From Dipteris shenzhenensis (taxonomy: Eukaryota; Polypodiophyta; Polypodiopsida; Gleicheniales), in NCBI GenBank assembly GCA_047967505.1, contig CM106539.1: a DNA stretch of 64,000 bases; one strand, written 5' to 3'. Shown here one piece after another: positions 9,952 through 20,581 of this stretch. Both the position numbers and the translations under genes were made by a program. The notes under the pieces were generated by a model that saw only the letters and a program-made list of their open reading frames with translations, was not told where the DNA came from and did not search any database. The number at the start of each line of letters is the position of its first letter. The first letter of the stretch is position 1.

Positions 9952-11059
9952 TGTTGGAAAGGTCACCTCCCCATCTGTTAGCCCCCATATGAGGAGAGCG
10001 TGGGGGAGGGAGACCTAGGGCATGTGCCCATGAGAAAAGGAGCGAGGGGGCGGCCACATGGGCAGCACCTCACAAGGTCAGGACAGCAAAAGGGGCTGAC
10101 ACATGGGCAGCAAACAGGCTGCCATGTGGGCAGCACACAGCAGGCTGACAGAGGAGCATCATGGCAGGCCGGCAAAGGGCAGGTTATGGGCTTGCAAAAG
10201 AGGCGCACACGTGGTGGCAAGGGCAGACTGGAGGCGCCTCCGTGGCGGGCTGTCTGGCAGGGCAGATGATGCAAAAGGGCGGGGCAGACCAGCACACCAG
10301 GTCGGCCACATGGAGGCATAGTGGAGCATCAAAGGAGGCTGCTAGTAGGCAGGGACCTACCTTTATATAGGGCTGGGCCCTTGCCTTGAAAGGAGGGCCA
10401 AAGCCCTAGTGTTGTGGGCCAAGGGCCCTTGTAATGAGAGCCCTTTAAGGGTGGTTTTCCAGCAGACTGGTTGGCCTGTTTGGGTCGGTCAGAATGATGT
10501 TGCTAGTCCGTTTTTCAGGCGAGCCCAAGGGCTTTTAAAAGGCAGGCCTTGTGGCCTCATTTTATATCTTCTGGAGTAGATCTTCAAGGAGCAGGAAGGA
10601 GCAGCAGAGCAGCACCAGTTGGGCCTATGATCAGGAGGTGAACTGGGCCGAGGAGCTGCAGACTTAGCTGACAGAGGGCTGCCTACCTAGGCTGACACAC
10701 AGGGCAGCAAGGTTGAGAAGATCATTCTGGACGGAAAGTCTACAGACGCTCAAGGTGGAGCACACGGGCTCGAGTCTAGAGATAGCCAGCAGATAGGAGG
10801 AGTACCTTGTGGTAAGATCAGAGGACCACACCATTGGTGGGACTTTGGATCTATCTCTTTTGTATTGTGTCCATAGCTTTGGACGGAAATATATTCTCTA
10901 TCTGGCTGGTTCATTGTCTATTGATGAGTCTGCACATCTATTCTATGCACATAAGTTTAAGAAGTTTGTGATTCCACACCCCACACCACACTATGTGAGC
11001 TCCTGGGCAATTCTATCAGTCTTCTGCTCTTCATGCCCTCTGTTGGTCGATTTCTAACA
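9952..11059 (+). repeat. Copia-2 5' LTR (1108 bp)
   Basis: TGTTGGAAAGG at the start and TTTCTAACA at the end. A TATATAG box lies at 10364-10370. It is GC-rich in the first 400 bases, with repeated CACATGGGCAGCA words. Confidence 0.88.
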
Positions 11060-11076
11060 CGGTATCAGAGCCCAAG
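11060..11076 (+). promoter_or_regulatory. Copia-2 primer binding site
   Basis: CGGTATCAGAGCCCAAG immediately after the LTR, methionine-tRNA type. Confidence 0.85.
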
Positions 11077-11339
11077 TAGGAGGCTCACAAGTGTGGGAGC
11101 TTGAAGGTAGGGACCTTGCTGAAGGACGACCCTGATTCATAAGCTCTTGGGAATCAACTTCCACGACTGGAGGACTGTGCCCTTGCGAGAAGGAGAGTGA
11201 CTTAGGTTTAGTCCTGTGCATTCAGAGTCTTGGTCTACTGAAGATTGAGCTTGATCGACTTTGCTATGTGGTTTAGCAGCAGAGATGTGGACCTCTTCAG
11301 CCCCTGCTCTCCCTTCGTCCTCGGCGAGATTTCTTTCTT

Positions 11340-12490
11340 TCACCATCCCCAACTTTGGAGAGTTTGGGAAACTGGAGGGGACGAATTACCTAATTTGGAA
11401 GGTGAAGATCCAGAGTCATTTAGTGGCTCGAAAGCTGTAAAAATAGTGGAGGTGAAGCCGGAGGACATGGTGGACACACATGGGAATATACGTATGGCAG
11501 GAGATGGAGAGAGCTCGAAGCTTAGGAAGACAGAGATGCCCTACTGTGGCATTGATCATTGGGACTATGGCGGACTCTGTGCTTCCTCACATCCAAATGG
11601 CCGAGACGTTAGTAGAGGCGTGGGTCACTCTGAAGGATCTGTACGAGACAGACAACACATTCCGGATCTTGCTTCTTCAACGGCAGCTCTACAACCTAGA
11701 TATGGATGAGGAAGATTCAGTACATAACCACTTGACGAAGGTCAAGGTGGTGAGGGATCAATTGGCATTAGTTGGTCAGAAGGTGGACTCATGCCATTTG
11801 GCCTTGATGGTACTGAGGAGGCTCCCTTAGAGTTGTAAAAGCTTTGTTACGACTGTGACAGCAGGACAAAGGACCAAACCTCCGACTTTGGAGGAGTTGG
11901 GTCCATTACTGCTACAGGAGGAAGCTAGGGAGAAGCTCTACAACAACGACAAAGACGACAAGGCGTTGGTGGCAAAGGATTACGATGGCAAAGGAAAGAG
12001 CAAGCCTAATGGTAGCAAGTCCAAGAAAGACGACTCTAATGACGAGGACACTTCCAAGATGAAGCAGAAGAAGAAGTGCTTCTATTGCAACATGCCAAGG
12101 CATTTTGCGAAGGACTGTAGAAAGAAGAAGGCGTATCATAAAAACAAAAGGAAGGAGTTCGACTTAGATTCAGAGGGTGATACAAAGGCCAAAGCAAATG
12201 TGGTAATCGAAGAGTTGTTCTTGGTGACATCTCCGTGTCTTATTGAGGTCAGATATGCCGACCTAGAAACCACAGTGATGATGTCTGATATTGAGATGTG
12301 GGTCGACGAGGAGTTAGATACCTTTGTGAAGGTCAAGGACAGCATGGAGTGCTTGGCATCTTCCAGGTGCGTGGCTGTCGATACTGACACGAGGGTGGAT
12401 TCCATGGAGTGCTTGCCCTGGGGTCTCATGTTTAGATGGATGCTGTACTTCAAAAGGGGACAGTACAGGATTACACAGGCTATTGGTGTG
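11340..12490 (+). pseudogene. Copia-2 gag with CCHC knuckle, broken
   Basis: The N-terminal frame reads FGKLEGTNYLIWKVKIQSHL and then hits a stop (near 11440). A second frame from 11480 carries MAETLVEAWVTLKDLYE and LLQRQLYNLDMDEEDSV, typical of the copia gag core. After another stop near 11830 the frame continues to CFYCNMPRHFAKDC (about 12078-12120), a C-x2-C-x4-H-x4-C zinc knuckle that binds genomic RNA. The frame then passes the deletion point into LTR sequence. At least two lesions interrupt gag, so no capsid protein can be made. No pol domain follows. Confidence 0.75.
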
Positions 12491-12494
12491 TGGG

Positions 12495-12766
12495 AGGGCA
12501 CAGGACGCAAAAGGGTAGGGCAGACTAGTATACCAGGTCAGCCACATGGAGGCATGGTGGAGCAGCAAAGGAGGCTGCTAGTAGGTAGGGACCTACCTTT
12601 ATATAGGGCTGGGCCCTTGCTTTGAAAGGAGGGCCAAAGCTCTAGTGCTGTGGGCCAAGGGCCCTTGTAACGAGAGCCCTTTAAGGGCGGTTTTCCAGCA
12701 GATGGGTCGGTCTGTCTGGGTCGGCGAGAATGAAGCTGCTGGTTGGTTTTTTGGGCAGGTCCTTGG
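12495..12766 (+). repeat. Copia-2 3' LTR, left fragment (5' truncated)
   Basis: Matches the 5' LTR from about 10262 onward (ACGCAAAAGGG.AGGGCAGAC and the TATATAG box). The first ~300 LTR bases are missing. It stops at CTTGG (12762-12766), the gypsy-2 target site. Confidence 0.8.
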
Positions 12767-14607
12767 TGTCATCCTGCTTCAACATGTATCCACTTGCTTG
12801 GTACTATTTCTTTTTGTTTTTCAATAGTATGCTTATTAAGAAATGAAATGTTTTCCTACTGTTCAGTTACGAACATGGGGACTAGGTGACATGTCTAGCA
12901 TTTGAGGGTGGACCCCCTTGCTTGGGGTTATGGGCATTAGTGACCCACAAGAGTGATGGCCTCTCTTTTAGAGGGACATCTGGAAACCACACCCCACCTG
13001 AGTACCCAAACATGGGACCAATTAAATGCACAGATTGCATACTGACCTAGGAACCATTCAAGAGAATGTTCCCTGAGCTTTGGGTGTGGGCCTGGCAGCA
13101 TGCCAAGAGTAATGGAGATACAAGATAAGACGACAAACAAATGAGCTCAGTATGGCTCAATTATGACCTTAGAGTACGTCAATAGATAGTCCAAGCTGTT
13201 AGGAACCCGTGGGTGCAATTAGAATTGAATTCTGACAACTTTGAAATTTTAGGGTTTTTAGGAGTGACACGTGGCAGACTGCCACATGGAATCTGAGCTG
13301 GCAGGTCAGTCCACCTGTCCCACACATGTGGCAGCATGCATGGCAAGTGGCAGGGCATGCAGGCCAAGTGTCTGGCCCCAAATCTGGTAGATTTGGGGCA
13401 GGTTGTGGGCTGTCCTCTTTGGGACTGCAGCCCACCAAAAATCTGGGACAAGTGTCCACCTTCCACTCTAAGCCGGGGGGGGGGGGCTGAGCCTATAAAA
13501 GAAGGCCTCTCCCCTTCATTCCCTACATGAAAAGTTCATCACTTTTCTTCTCTCTCCTTTTGGTTGATGCAGCAGAACCTCTCCAGCTCCTTGGGTGCAG
13601 CCAGCTTCTCCCCAGGCCATTCTCTCACCTCAGCAGCACTTTCTCTCTCTACGACAGCACATTCTCTCTCTACAGTTCCAGCCCCTCCTCTCCAGAAATC
13701 TGTCCCCTCTCAGCTCTTCTGGAACAGCAGCAGCATCCTCTCTCCTTCTCCTAGCCTGGAGCAGCCACAGCCCCTTTCTCTCTCCTGCTGCAGTCTTTCT
13801 CTCTCTACTGCAGAATTTCTCTCTCTACTGTTCCAGCCCATTTCCCTTGCAGAAATCTGCCTTTCTGTGCACCTTTGGAACAGCAGCAGCTCCTCTCTTA
13901 CATCCCCTCCTTTGGGATCAGCATTGGCACTCTCTCTCTACAGCTATCACTCCATAAAGGCTTTCTCTCTATAGCCTACGGGCTGTTTTTTTAAGCTGTT
14001 CTCATTCGAGTCCCATTTCCACACTCTCCTCACCCAAGGTAGCTTCAGAGGCATCAAGGACTTCATCTACAAAAGGGTCAAGTCACGAAGGGAGCGTGTA
14101 TTGTCAAGTTTATCTCATTTACATCACTATTTCATGTTGTTTCTACTATCTTTCTAGAAACTAGTGCTTGCCTTTAATGTTGGACGTAAGTGGTGACTGT
14201 TGCAGGCTTCTTCCTTGTGGATTGGGCAAGCCAAGAGTTGAAACCTGAGCTTGGAGTTCTCCTTTTTGTTGTCTACCTTTTGCGCATATGCTCTTGAGTC
14301 TTATATCTAGGTCCTAGGTTTTCACTGAGTTCATCAGTTTGGAAGGTGCATTGTACCTTGGTCTTGTATCTCCATTTTCAAGAATAAAGTGAGCCTGGAT
14401 AGGGAGGGGGGGGGGCGTCTTGGCCCCTCAATCATATTGCAATTTCCAATGATGTCACTTTGTGTGTAAGCTGTATAAGTCTTAATTCCAGCTTAATTGC
14501 AAACTCTTAAGTTCAAGTATGTGTGTTTTGCAACTCGCAATCATTTCATTGAAACGCCTCTGCAAAATCCGTTGTTTGAATTGATAGAAAGCACCGAGTA
14601 GTTTACA
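12767..14607 (+). repeat. Gypsy-2 5' LTR
   Basis: Contains a TATA box CTATAAAA at 13493-13500. A ~450-base pyrimidine/CAG-rich transcribed region follows (CTCTCTACAGCAG words, 13527-13975). An AATAAA signal lies near 14383 and two long G runs near 13475 and 14405. Frames through the pyrimidine region are not genes. Confidence 0.9.
13493..13500 (+). promoter_or_regulatory. Gypsy-2 LTR TATA box
   Basis: CTATAAAA followed about 30 bases later by a TTCATTCCCTAC start-like region. The same box is preserved in the 3' LTR at 18942-18949. Confidence 0.65.
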
Positions 14608-14625
14608 TTGGTATCAGAGCTTAGG
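14608..14625 (+). promoter_or_regulatory. Gypsy-2 primer binding site
   Basis: TTGGTATCAGAGCTTAGG follows the LTR; it matches the initiator-Met-tRNA type. Confidence 0.85.
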
Positions 14626-14671
14626 CAGTGGTCCTGTAGTCTGTGCTTTCTCTTGTTGAGTCTCTCCTTCA

Positions 14672-15592
14672 TTGAGTCATCTTGTCATCATGACAGCCAA
14701 CAGACCTGACCCTCCTCCTAACCTGCATGAGTTGAGTGCTCTCTTGTCAAACATTGCTCAACAGGTTCAAGTGCTGGAAAGCAACCAAGCAGAAACTCAT
14801 GACATAGGGTCCCAATCCCAAGGAAGAGGCCGTGCGGACAACACCAACTCCAACAAGGAGGGAAGATCATCCTCTCCTTCCCCTCCTCGAGGTAGGCGGC
14901 GTCATCGGAGTCCATCTCCTTCGAGACGTCTACGGAGACGAAGGTATGCAAAGCATAAGGTACCTCTTGGAGATAAGCTCTTCAAGTTTACCAAGTACAA
15001 GGGAGAGGACAAGCCTGAGGTCTTGCTGGCGTGGATCCGAGACCTCGAGTATTTCTTTGAGGGGGACGAGTACGAAGACAAGGCGAAGATCCGGTTTGCC
15101 GTCTTGCACATGCAAGACCGTGCTTCACTCTGGTGGGCAGCTATGGTCAACACTGGACAGCAAGCCCACACCTGGAAGCGCTTCAAGAAGAACTTGATGA
15201 GGCACTTCCTACCTAAGGAGTTTAAGAGAGATACAATGGTGTAGTGGGACATCCTCCGCCAACGCCAAGAAGGGAAAGTCATTGAGTATGTTGATCGTTT
15301 TTGGGGTACTTTGTTAAAAGTTCAAGCATTCAGTAGGAAGGATAAAAAAGAGCAGCAAAGGAAGTTCTTTGTTGGCCTACGGTATGTCGTTCAGCATGAG
15401 GTGGACATTGCCACTCCTACTTCTCTTGAAGACACCATCAACATCGCCTTGAAGGTGGAGAAGAAACAGTCTTTCTCCAACAAGCGGAACGGCAGCAACA
15501 GCAAGTGGAAGTCCCAGGGAACCTCTTCCAAGGAACAAAAGGGTAAGGAGATAGCAAAGGACGCACCAAAAGAGCAAAAGTCAGCCAGCTAG
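14672..15592 (+). pseudogene. Gypsy-2 gag, one internal stop, no zinc knuckle
   Basis: The frame opens at 14672; its first ATG is at 14690 (MTANRPD). It contains a basic RS/SP-rich patch (SSSPSPPRGRRRHRSPSPSR, about 14875-14935). The retrotransposon gag core follows (LFKFTKYKGEDKPEVLLAWI, then ASLWWAAMV and FKKNLMRHFLPKEF), a capsid-like domain. A TAG at 15242-15244 interrupts an otherwise continuous frame that resumes as WDILRQRQEGKVIEYVD and runs to 15592. The C-terminal part is Lys/Ser-rich and shows no CCHC motif. Pol is in another frame. Confidence 0.8.
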
Positions 15593-15677
15593 CCTCCTTC
15601 GAAGAAAGCAGCCCGCACTTTCAGCTCATTGTCTCCACAACAGAAGCAACAAAGAAGCAGCCCCCAAAAAGCCAGTT

Positions 15678-17090
15678 TTGGTAGTTAACAAGGTGGAAGC
15701 ACCTATAGAAAAGGGAGCTGTAAACGACACCCATAGTTTGTTGAAAACATGGGGTCAAGTAAAGGATCAATCCGCTTTGTTTTTGTTTGATAGTGGAGCT
15801 ACTCACAACTTTATTTCTCATGAGATGGCACAGAACTTGAGGATAGCCCCAGAGGATAAAGGAGAAGCCTTGGAGGCAACTGCAGCCTTCAAGAACCAAG
15901 AAGAGAAGGTGTACCCCATCATCGGCAAGCTTCGGGTACACATCCAGGGGTACTTGGATCATCTACCCTTCATGGTGGCACCACTTCAAGGATCAGATGT
16001 AATTCTCGGCATGCCCTGGCATAAGCAAGTCAACCCCCGAATCGATTATGTGAAGAATATTCTAACCCTCCAACATAAGGATAGAGATGTGAGCATTACA
16101 GCGGGAGTTTCAGGAAACACCATTCCTATGGTAAGTCATGCACGATCTCCCAATTTGCTTAAGAAAGGAGTATGTTCTTTTCTAGTGTTTGTATGTGATA
16201 AGCAACCAAGTGAAGAAAAGTCAGATCCTCTCACAAAAGAAAGATTAGATTTCCTTAAGGAATTCTCTAGTTGCTTCTCTCAGGAACTTCCTAGTCACCT
16301 CCCTCCTGAGAGACCAGAGGATCACAAAATTGACATAGTTCCAGAGTCTTCACCTCCAAATAGACCCCCATATAGAGTTAGTCAATCTCAACAAGATGAA
16401 ATCTTCAAGCAAGTCCAAGAACTCTTGGACAAGGGATTGATCCAACCCAGTAGTTCTTCTTTTTGCTCTCCTGTCTTACTAGTCCAAAAGAAGGATAAAA
16501 CCTTCAGGATGTGCATAGACTATAGAGCCTTAAACAAACAGACGGTTAAGAATCATTTCCCGATTCCTCATATAGACGATATCTTTGATCGTTTAGGAGG
16601 ATTTGAAATTTTCAGCCGCATAGATCTTAAGAGTGGCTACCATCAGGTACGAGTTGTACCTGAGGACATTCATAAAACAGCCTTCCGAACCACATTTGGG
16701 CTGTATGAATATATGGTAATGCCATTTGGCCTTACCAATGCCCGAGCCACGTTCAATCGGCTGATGGAACGATTGTTCAAGAACTATAGACAGTTCTCTG
16801 GCAACTGCTGTCTTCTTTGATGATATCCTCATTTTCAGCAAGAATGAGGAAGAGCATAAGGAGCATCTAAAGATTGTATTTCAAATCTCAGCTGAAAATG
16901 CTCTTCACATCAATGAGAAGAAAAGTGAGTTCTTTCTTCCTGAGATTCACTATCTTGGTCACATTATGTCACGAGAAGGTGTCCGTATGGACCCAGCCAA
17001 GATACAAACAATTGTAGAGTGGCCTGACTTGAAGAATGCCCATGAGGTAAGGTCTTTTCTAGGCCTATGCTCATATTACCAAAGGGTTTA
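15678..17090 (+). pseudogene. Gypsy-2 protease and reverse transcriptase, frameshifted and truncated
   Basis: Aspartic protease with catalytic [11 protein letters not shown] near 15787, then [11 protein letters not shown] follows with [35 protein letters not shown] and [16 protein letters not shown] frameshift near 16790 produces a TGA at 16818. The catalytic FFDDILIFS lies just after it in another frame, followed by HYLGHIMSREGVRMDPAK and RSFLGLCSYYQR. At about 17087 the sequence jumps from the end of RT into the linker before the integrase core. RNase H and the H2C2 finger are therefore deleted. Confidence 0.85.
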
Positions 17091-18302
17091 CTTCAGCCCC
17101 TACCCATTCCTGAGAGACCATGGGAACACATCACCATGGACGTCATTACAGGAATTCCCAAGACCAATCAAAATCATGACATGATTTGGGTGATAGTAGA
17201 TCGATTTAGCAAGCAAGCCCACTTCATTCCTTGCAAAAAGAATTTCAAGGCACCTGAAGCTGCCCATTTATTTATTAGACACATCTTTAGACACCACGGC
17301 ATGCCCAAGTCTATAGTATCAGATAGAGACTCAAAGTTCACTAGTAACTTTTGGCAGGCTTTGTTTGAGAACCTTGGAACTCTTCTAAGTTTCTCCTTAG
17401 CTTTTCATCCTCAAACGGATGGCCAAACTGAAGTTACGAATAATACACTCTTGGATTTGCTGAAATTTTATGTGCATGACCAGCAAACCTTTTGGGAGAA
17501 ATTCGTTCCTCTTGTGGAGTTTGCTTATAACAACACAATTCATTCTTTCACTGGAAAAGCTCCTTTCGAAATTGTATATGGTAGATCTTTACCAACTCCA
17601 CTCATGCAAACAAAAGATAAAATCTTTGCCGTTGATCAATTCGTGGAGGATTATGACTCTGCTTATGCCACGGTTCGAGCAGCCATTCAAAAGGCACAGG
17701 AGAAACAAAGAGCAGCTGCAAATAAAAGACGGAGGGCGTTTGCAGTGAAAGAAGGCCAATGGGTCTTATTGAAATTTGAGAAAGCCCAGTTAAAAACCAA
17801 AGTAGGCAAAAAGCGCATCTACTTCTAGCTATCCTTTCGATATTATGGTCCTTTTCAGGTGTTGCAGGTAATAAATGATATCTCAGTCCGATTGAGACTT
17901 CTAGAGCATTGGAAGATCCATGATGTCTTCCACGTAAGCTTGGTGAAACCCTTCATTGGGGAACCACCTCAAGAGCCCACACTGGATGATGCACCTGAAG
18001 TAGAGGACACTGAGATCTTGTTGATCCTAGAGCAAATTATTCTGCATAACTTCACTACGGGACGTCGAGGCACGACTCGCAAGATGTACCTTTTGAAGTT
18101 CAGAGGGCTCCCATCCACCGATGCCCAATGGGTGGACAGAGCATTTAAGAAGTGTCCTGAAATCCTGGATGCTTATGAGGAAGCATTTCAGCTGAGGACA
18201 ACCGAATGGAAGACGGAGGGAATGTCATCCTGCTTCAACATGTATCCACTTGCTTGGTACTATTTCTTTTTGTTTTTCAATAGTATGCTTATTAAGAAAT
18301 GA
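17087..18302 (+). pseudogene. Gypsy-2 integrase core and chromo-like domain
   Basis: Begins at LLQPLPIPERPWEHITMD. The catalytic triad is visible: Asp in TMDVI, Asp in SDRDSKF, and Glu in TDGQTEVTN. AYNNTIHSFTGKAPFE follows. A TAG at 17826-17828 interrupts the frame just before YYGPFQVLQ; the same frame then continues through HDVFHVSLVKPF into LLILEQIILHNF...KFRGLPSTDAQWV, the order expected for a C-terminal chromodomain, which can direct insertion to certain chromatin. The frame runs through the polypurine tract and stops inside the 3' LTR at 18300-18302. Confidence 0.82.
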
Positions 18303-20043
18303 AATGTTTTCCTACTGTTCAGTTACGGACAATGGGGACTAGGTCTAGCATTTGAGGGTGGATCCCCTTGCTTGGGGTTATGGGCATTAGTGACCCACAA
18401 GAGTGATGGCCTCTCTTTGAGAGGGACATATGGAAACCACACCCCACCTGAGTACCCAAACATGGGACCAATCAAATGCACAGATTGCATATTGACCTAG
18501 GAACCATTCAAGAGAATGTTCCGTGAGCTTTGGGTGTGGGCCTGGCAGCATGCCAAGAGTAATGGAGATACAAGATAAGACGACAAACAAATGAGCTCAG
18601 TATGGCTCAATTATGACCTTAGAGTACGTCAATAGATAGTCCAATTTGTTAGGAACCCGTGGGTGCGATTAGAATTGAATTCTGACAACTTTGAAATTTT
18701 AGGGTTTTTAGGAGTGACACGTGGCAGACTGCCACATGGAATCTGAGCTGGCAGGTCAGTCCACCTGTCCCACACATGTGGCAGCATGCATGGCAAGTGG
18801 CAGGGCATGCAGGCCAGTTTCTTGCCCCAAATCTGGTAGATTTGGGGCAGGTTGTGGGCTGTGCTCTTTGGGACTGCAGCCCACCAAAAATCTGGGACAA
18901 GTGTCCACCTTCCACTCTGAGCCTAGGGTGGGGGGCTGAGCCTATAAAAGAAGGCCTCTCCCCTTCATTCCCTACATGAAAAATTCGTCACTTTTCTTCT
19001 CTCTCCTTTTGGTTGATGCAGCAGAACCTCTCCAGCTCCTTGGGTACAGCCAGCTTCTCCCCAGGCCATTCTCTCACCTGAGCAGCACTTTCTTTCTCTA
19101 CAGTAGCACATTCTCTCTCTACAGTTCCAGCCCCTCCTCTCCAGAAATCTGTCCCCTCTCAGCTCTTTTGGAACAGCAGCAGCATCCTCTCTCCTTCTCC
19201 TAGCCTCAGCCCCTTTCTCTCTCTTGCTGCAGTCTTTCTCTCTCTACTGCAGAATTTCTCTCTCTACTGTTCCAGCCCATTTCCCTTGCGAAAATCTGCC
19301 TTTCTGTGCACCTCTGGAACAGCAGCAGCTCCTCCCTTACATCCCCTCCCTTGAGATCAGCATTGGCACTCTCTCTCTACAGCTATCACTCCATAAAGGC
19401 TTTCTCTCTCTAGCCTATAGGCTGTTTTTCTAAGCTGTTCTCATTCCAGTCCCATTTCCACACTCTCCTCACCCCAGGTAGCTTGAGAGGCATCAAGGAC
19501 TTCATCTACAAAAGGGTCAAGTCACGAAGGGAGCCTGAATTGTCAAGTTTATCTCATTTACAGCACTATTTCATGTTGTTTCTACTATCTTTCTAGAAAC
19601 TAGTGCTTGCCTCTAATGTTGGATGTAAGTGGTGATTGTTGCAGGCTTCTTCCTTGTGGATTGGGCAAGCCAAGAGTTGAAACCTGAGCTTGGAGTTCTC
19701 CTTTTTGTTGTCTACCTTGCGCATATGCTCTTGAGTCTTGTATCGAGGTCCTAGGTTTTCACTAAGTTCATCAGCTTGGAAGGTGCATTGCACCTTGGTC
19801 TTGTATCTCCATTTTCAAGAATAAAGTGAGCCTGGATAAGGGGGGGGGGGGCGTCTTGGCCCCTCAATCATATTGCAATTTCCAATGATGTCACTTTGTG
19901 TTTAAGCTGTATAAGTCTTAATTCCAGCTTAATTGCAAACTCTTAAGTTCAAGTATATGTGTTTGGCAACTTGCAATCATTTCATTCAAACGCCTCTGCA
20001 AAATCCGTTGTCTGAATTGATAGAAAGCACCGAGTAGTTTACA
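18223..20043 (+). repeat. Gypsy-2 3' LTR
   Basis: Preceded by the purine-rich GAAGACGGAGGGAA. Same order of TATA box, pyrimidine region, AATAAA and G run as the 5' LTR, with scattered point differences and small indels. Confidence 0.9.
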
Positions 20044-20581
20044 CTTGGGCTTTTAAAAAGCAGGCCTTGTGGCCTCATTTTATATCTTCTGGAGTAGATC
20101 TTCAGGGAGCAGGAAGGAGCAGCAGAGCAGCACTAGTTGGGCCTATGATCAGGAGGTGAACTGGGTTGAGGGGCTGCAGACTTAGCCGACAGAGGGCTGC
20201 CTACCTAGGCTGACACACAGGGCAGCAAGGTTGAGAAGATCATTCTGGATGGAAAGTCTACAGACGCTCGAGGTGGAGCATGCGGGCTCGAGTCTAGAAA
20301 TAGCCAGTAGATAGGAGGAGTACCTTGTGGTAAGATCAGAGGACTACACCATTGGTGGGACTCTAGATCTATCTGTTTTGTATTGCGTCCATAGCTTTGG
20401 ACGAAAATATATTATTTTGGTGGTTTCTCTATCTGGCTGGTTCATTGTCTATTGACGAGTCTGCACATCTCATAAGTTTAAGAAGTTTTGTGATTCCACA
20501 ACCTAAACCACACTGTGTGAGCTCCTAGGCAATTCTATCAGTCTTCCGCTATGGATACCCTCTTTGGGTCGATTTCTAACA
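20044..20581 (+). repeat. Copia-2 3' LTR, right fragment
   Basis: Resumes after the CTTGG duplication with GCTTTTAAAAAGCAGGCC, matching 5' LTR position 10530 onward, and ends GATTTCTAACA followed by CATTA. Confidence 0.85.

Larger units (their letters stand above)
12767..20043 (+). mobile_element. Gypsy-2: chromodomain-type Ty3/gypsy element, defective
   Basis: LTRs of 1841 and 1821 bp (12767-14607, 18223-20043), both TGTCATCCTGC to GTTTACA, flanked by the duplication CTTGG (12762-12766, 20044-20048). The internal region is only 3.6 kb. Gag has a stop, RT has a frameshift, and RNase H plus the integrase N-terminus are deleted. A chromo-like domain at the C-terminus points to the chromovirus branch of Ty3/gypsy. 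It is inserted in the copia-2 3' LTR and so is younger than copia-2. Confidence 0.92.
9952..20581 (+). mobile_element. Copia-2: internally deleted copia element, split by gypsy-2
   Basis: The 5' LTR is 9952-11059. The far end of the 3' LTR is 20581, flanked by the duplication CATTA (9947-9951, 20582-20586). Only gag remains inside: after about 12490 the sequence jumps directly into the middle of the 3' LTR, so protease to RNase H and the first ~300 bases of the 3' LTR are missing. Gypsy-2 then inserted into that truncated LTR. It lies only 55 bp from copia-1 and on the same strand. Confidence 0.88.

Noticed and set aside
10000-10370. Several frames in the GC-rich part of the copia-2 LTR
   Set aside because: LTR non-coding sequence with a strong base bias; no domain.
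13527-13974. Three overlapping Ser/Leu-rich frames in the gypsy-2 LTR
   Set aside because: They come from the pyrimidine-rich transcribed part of the LTR and recur in the 3' LTR with frameshifts.
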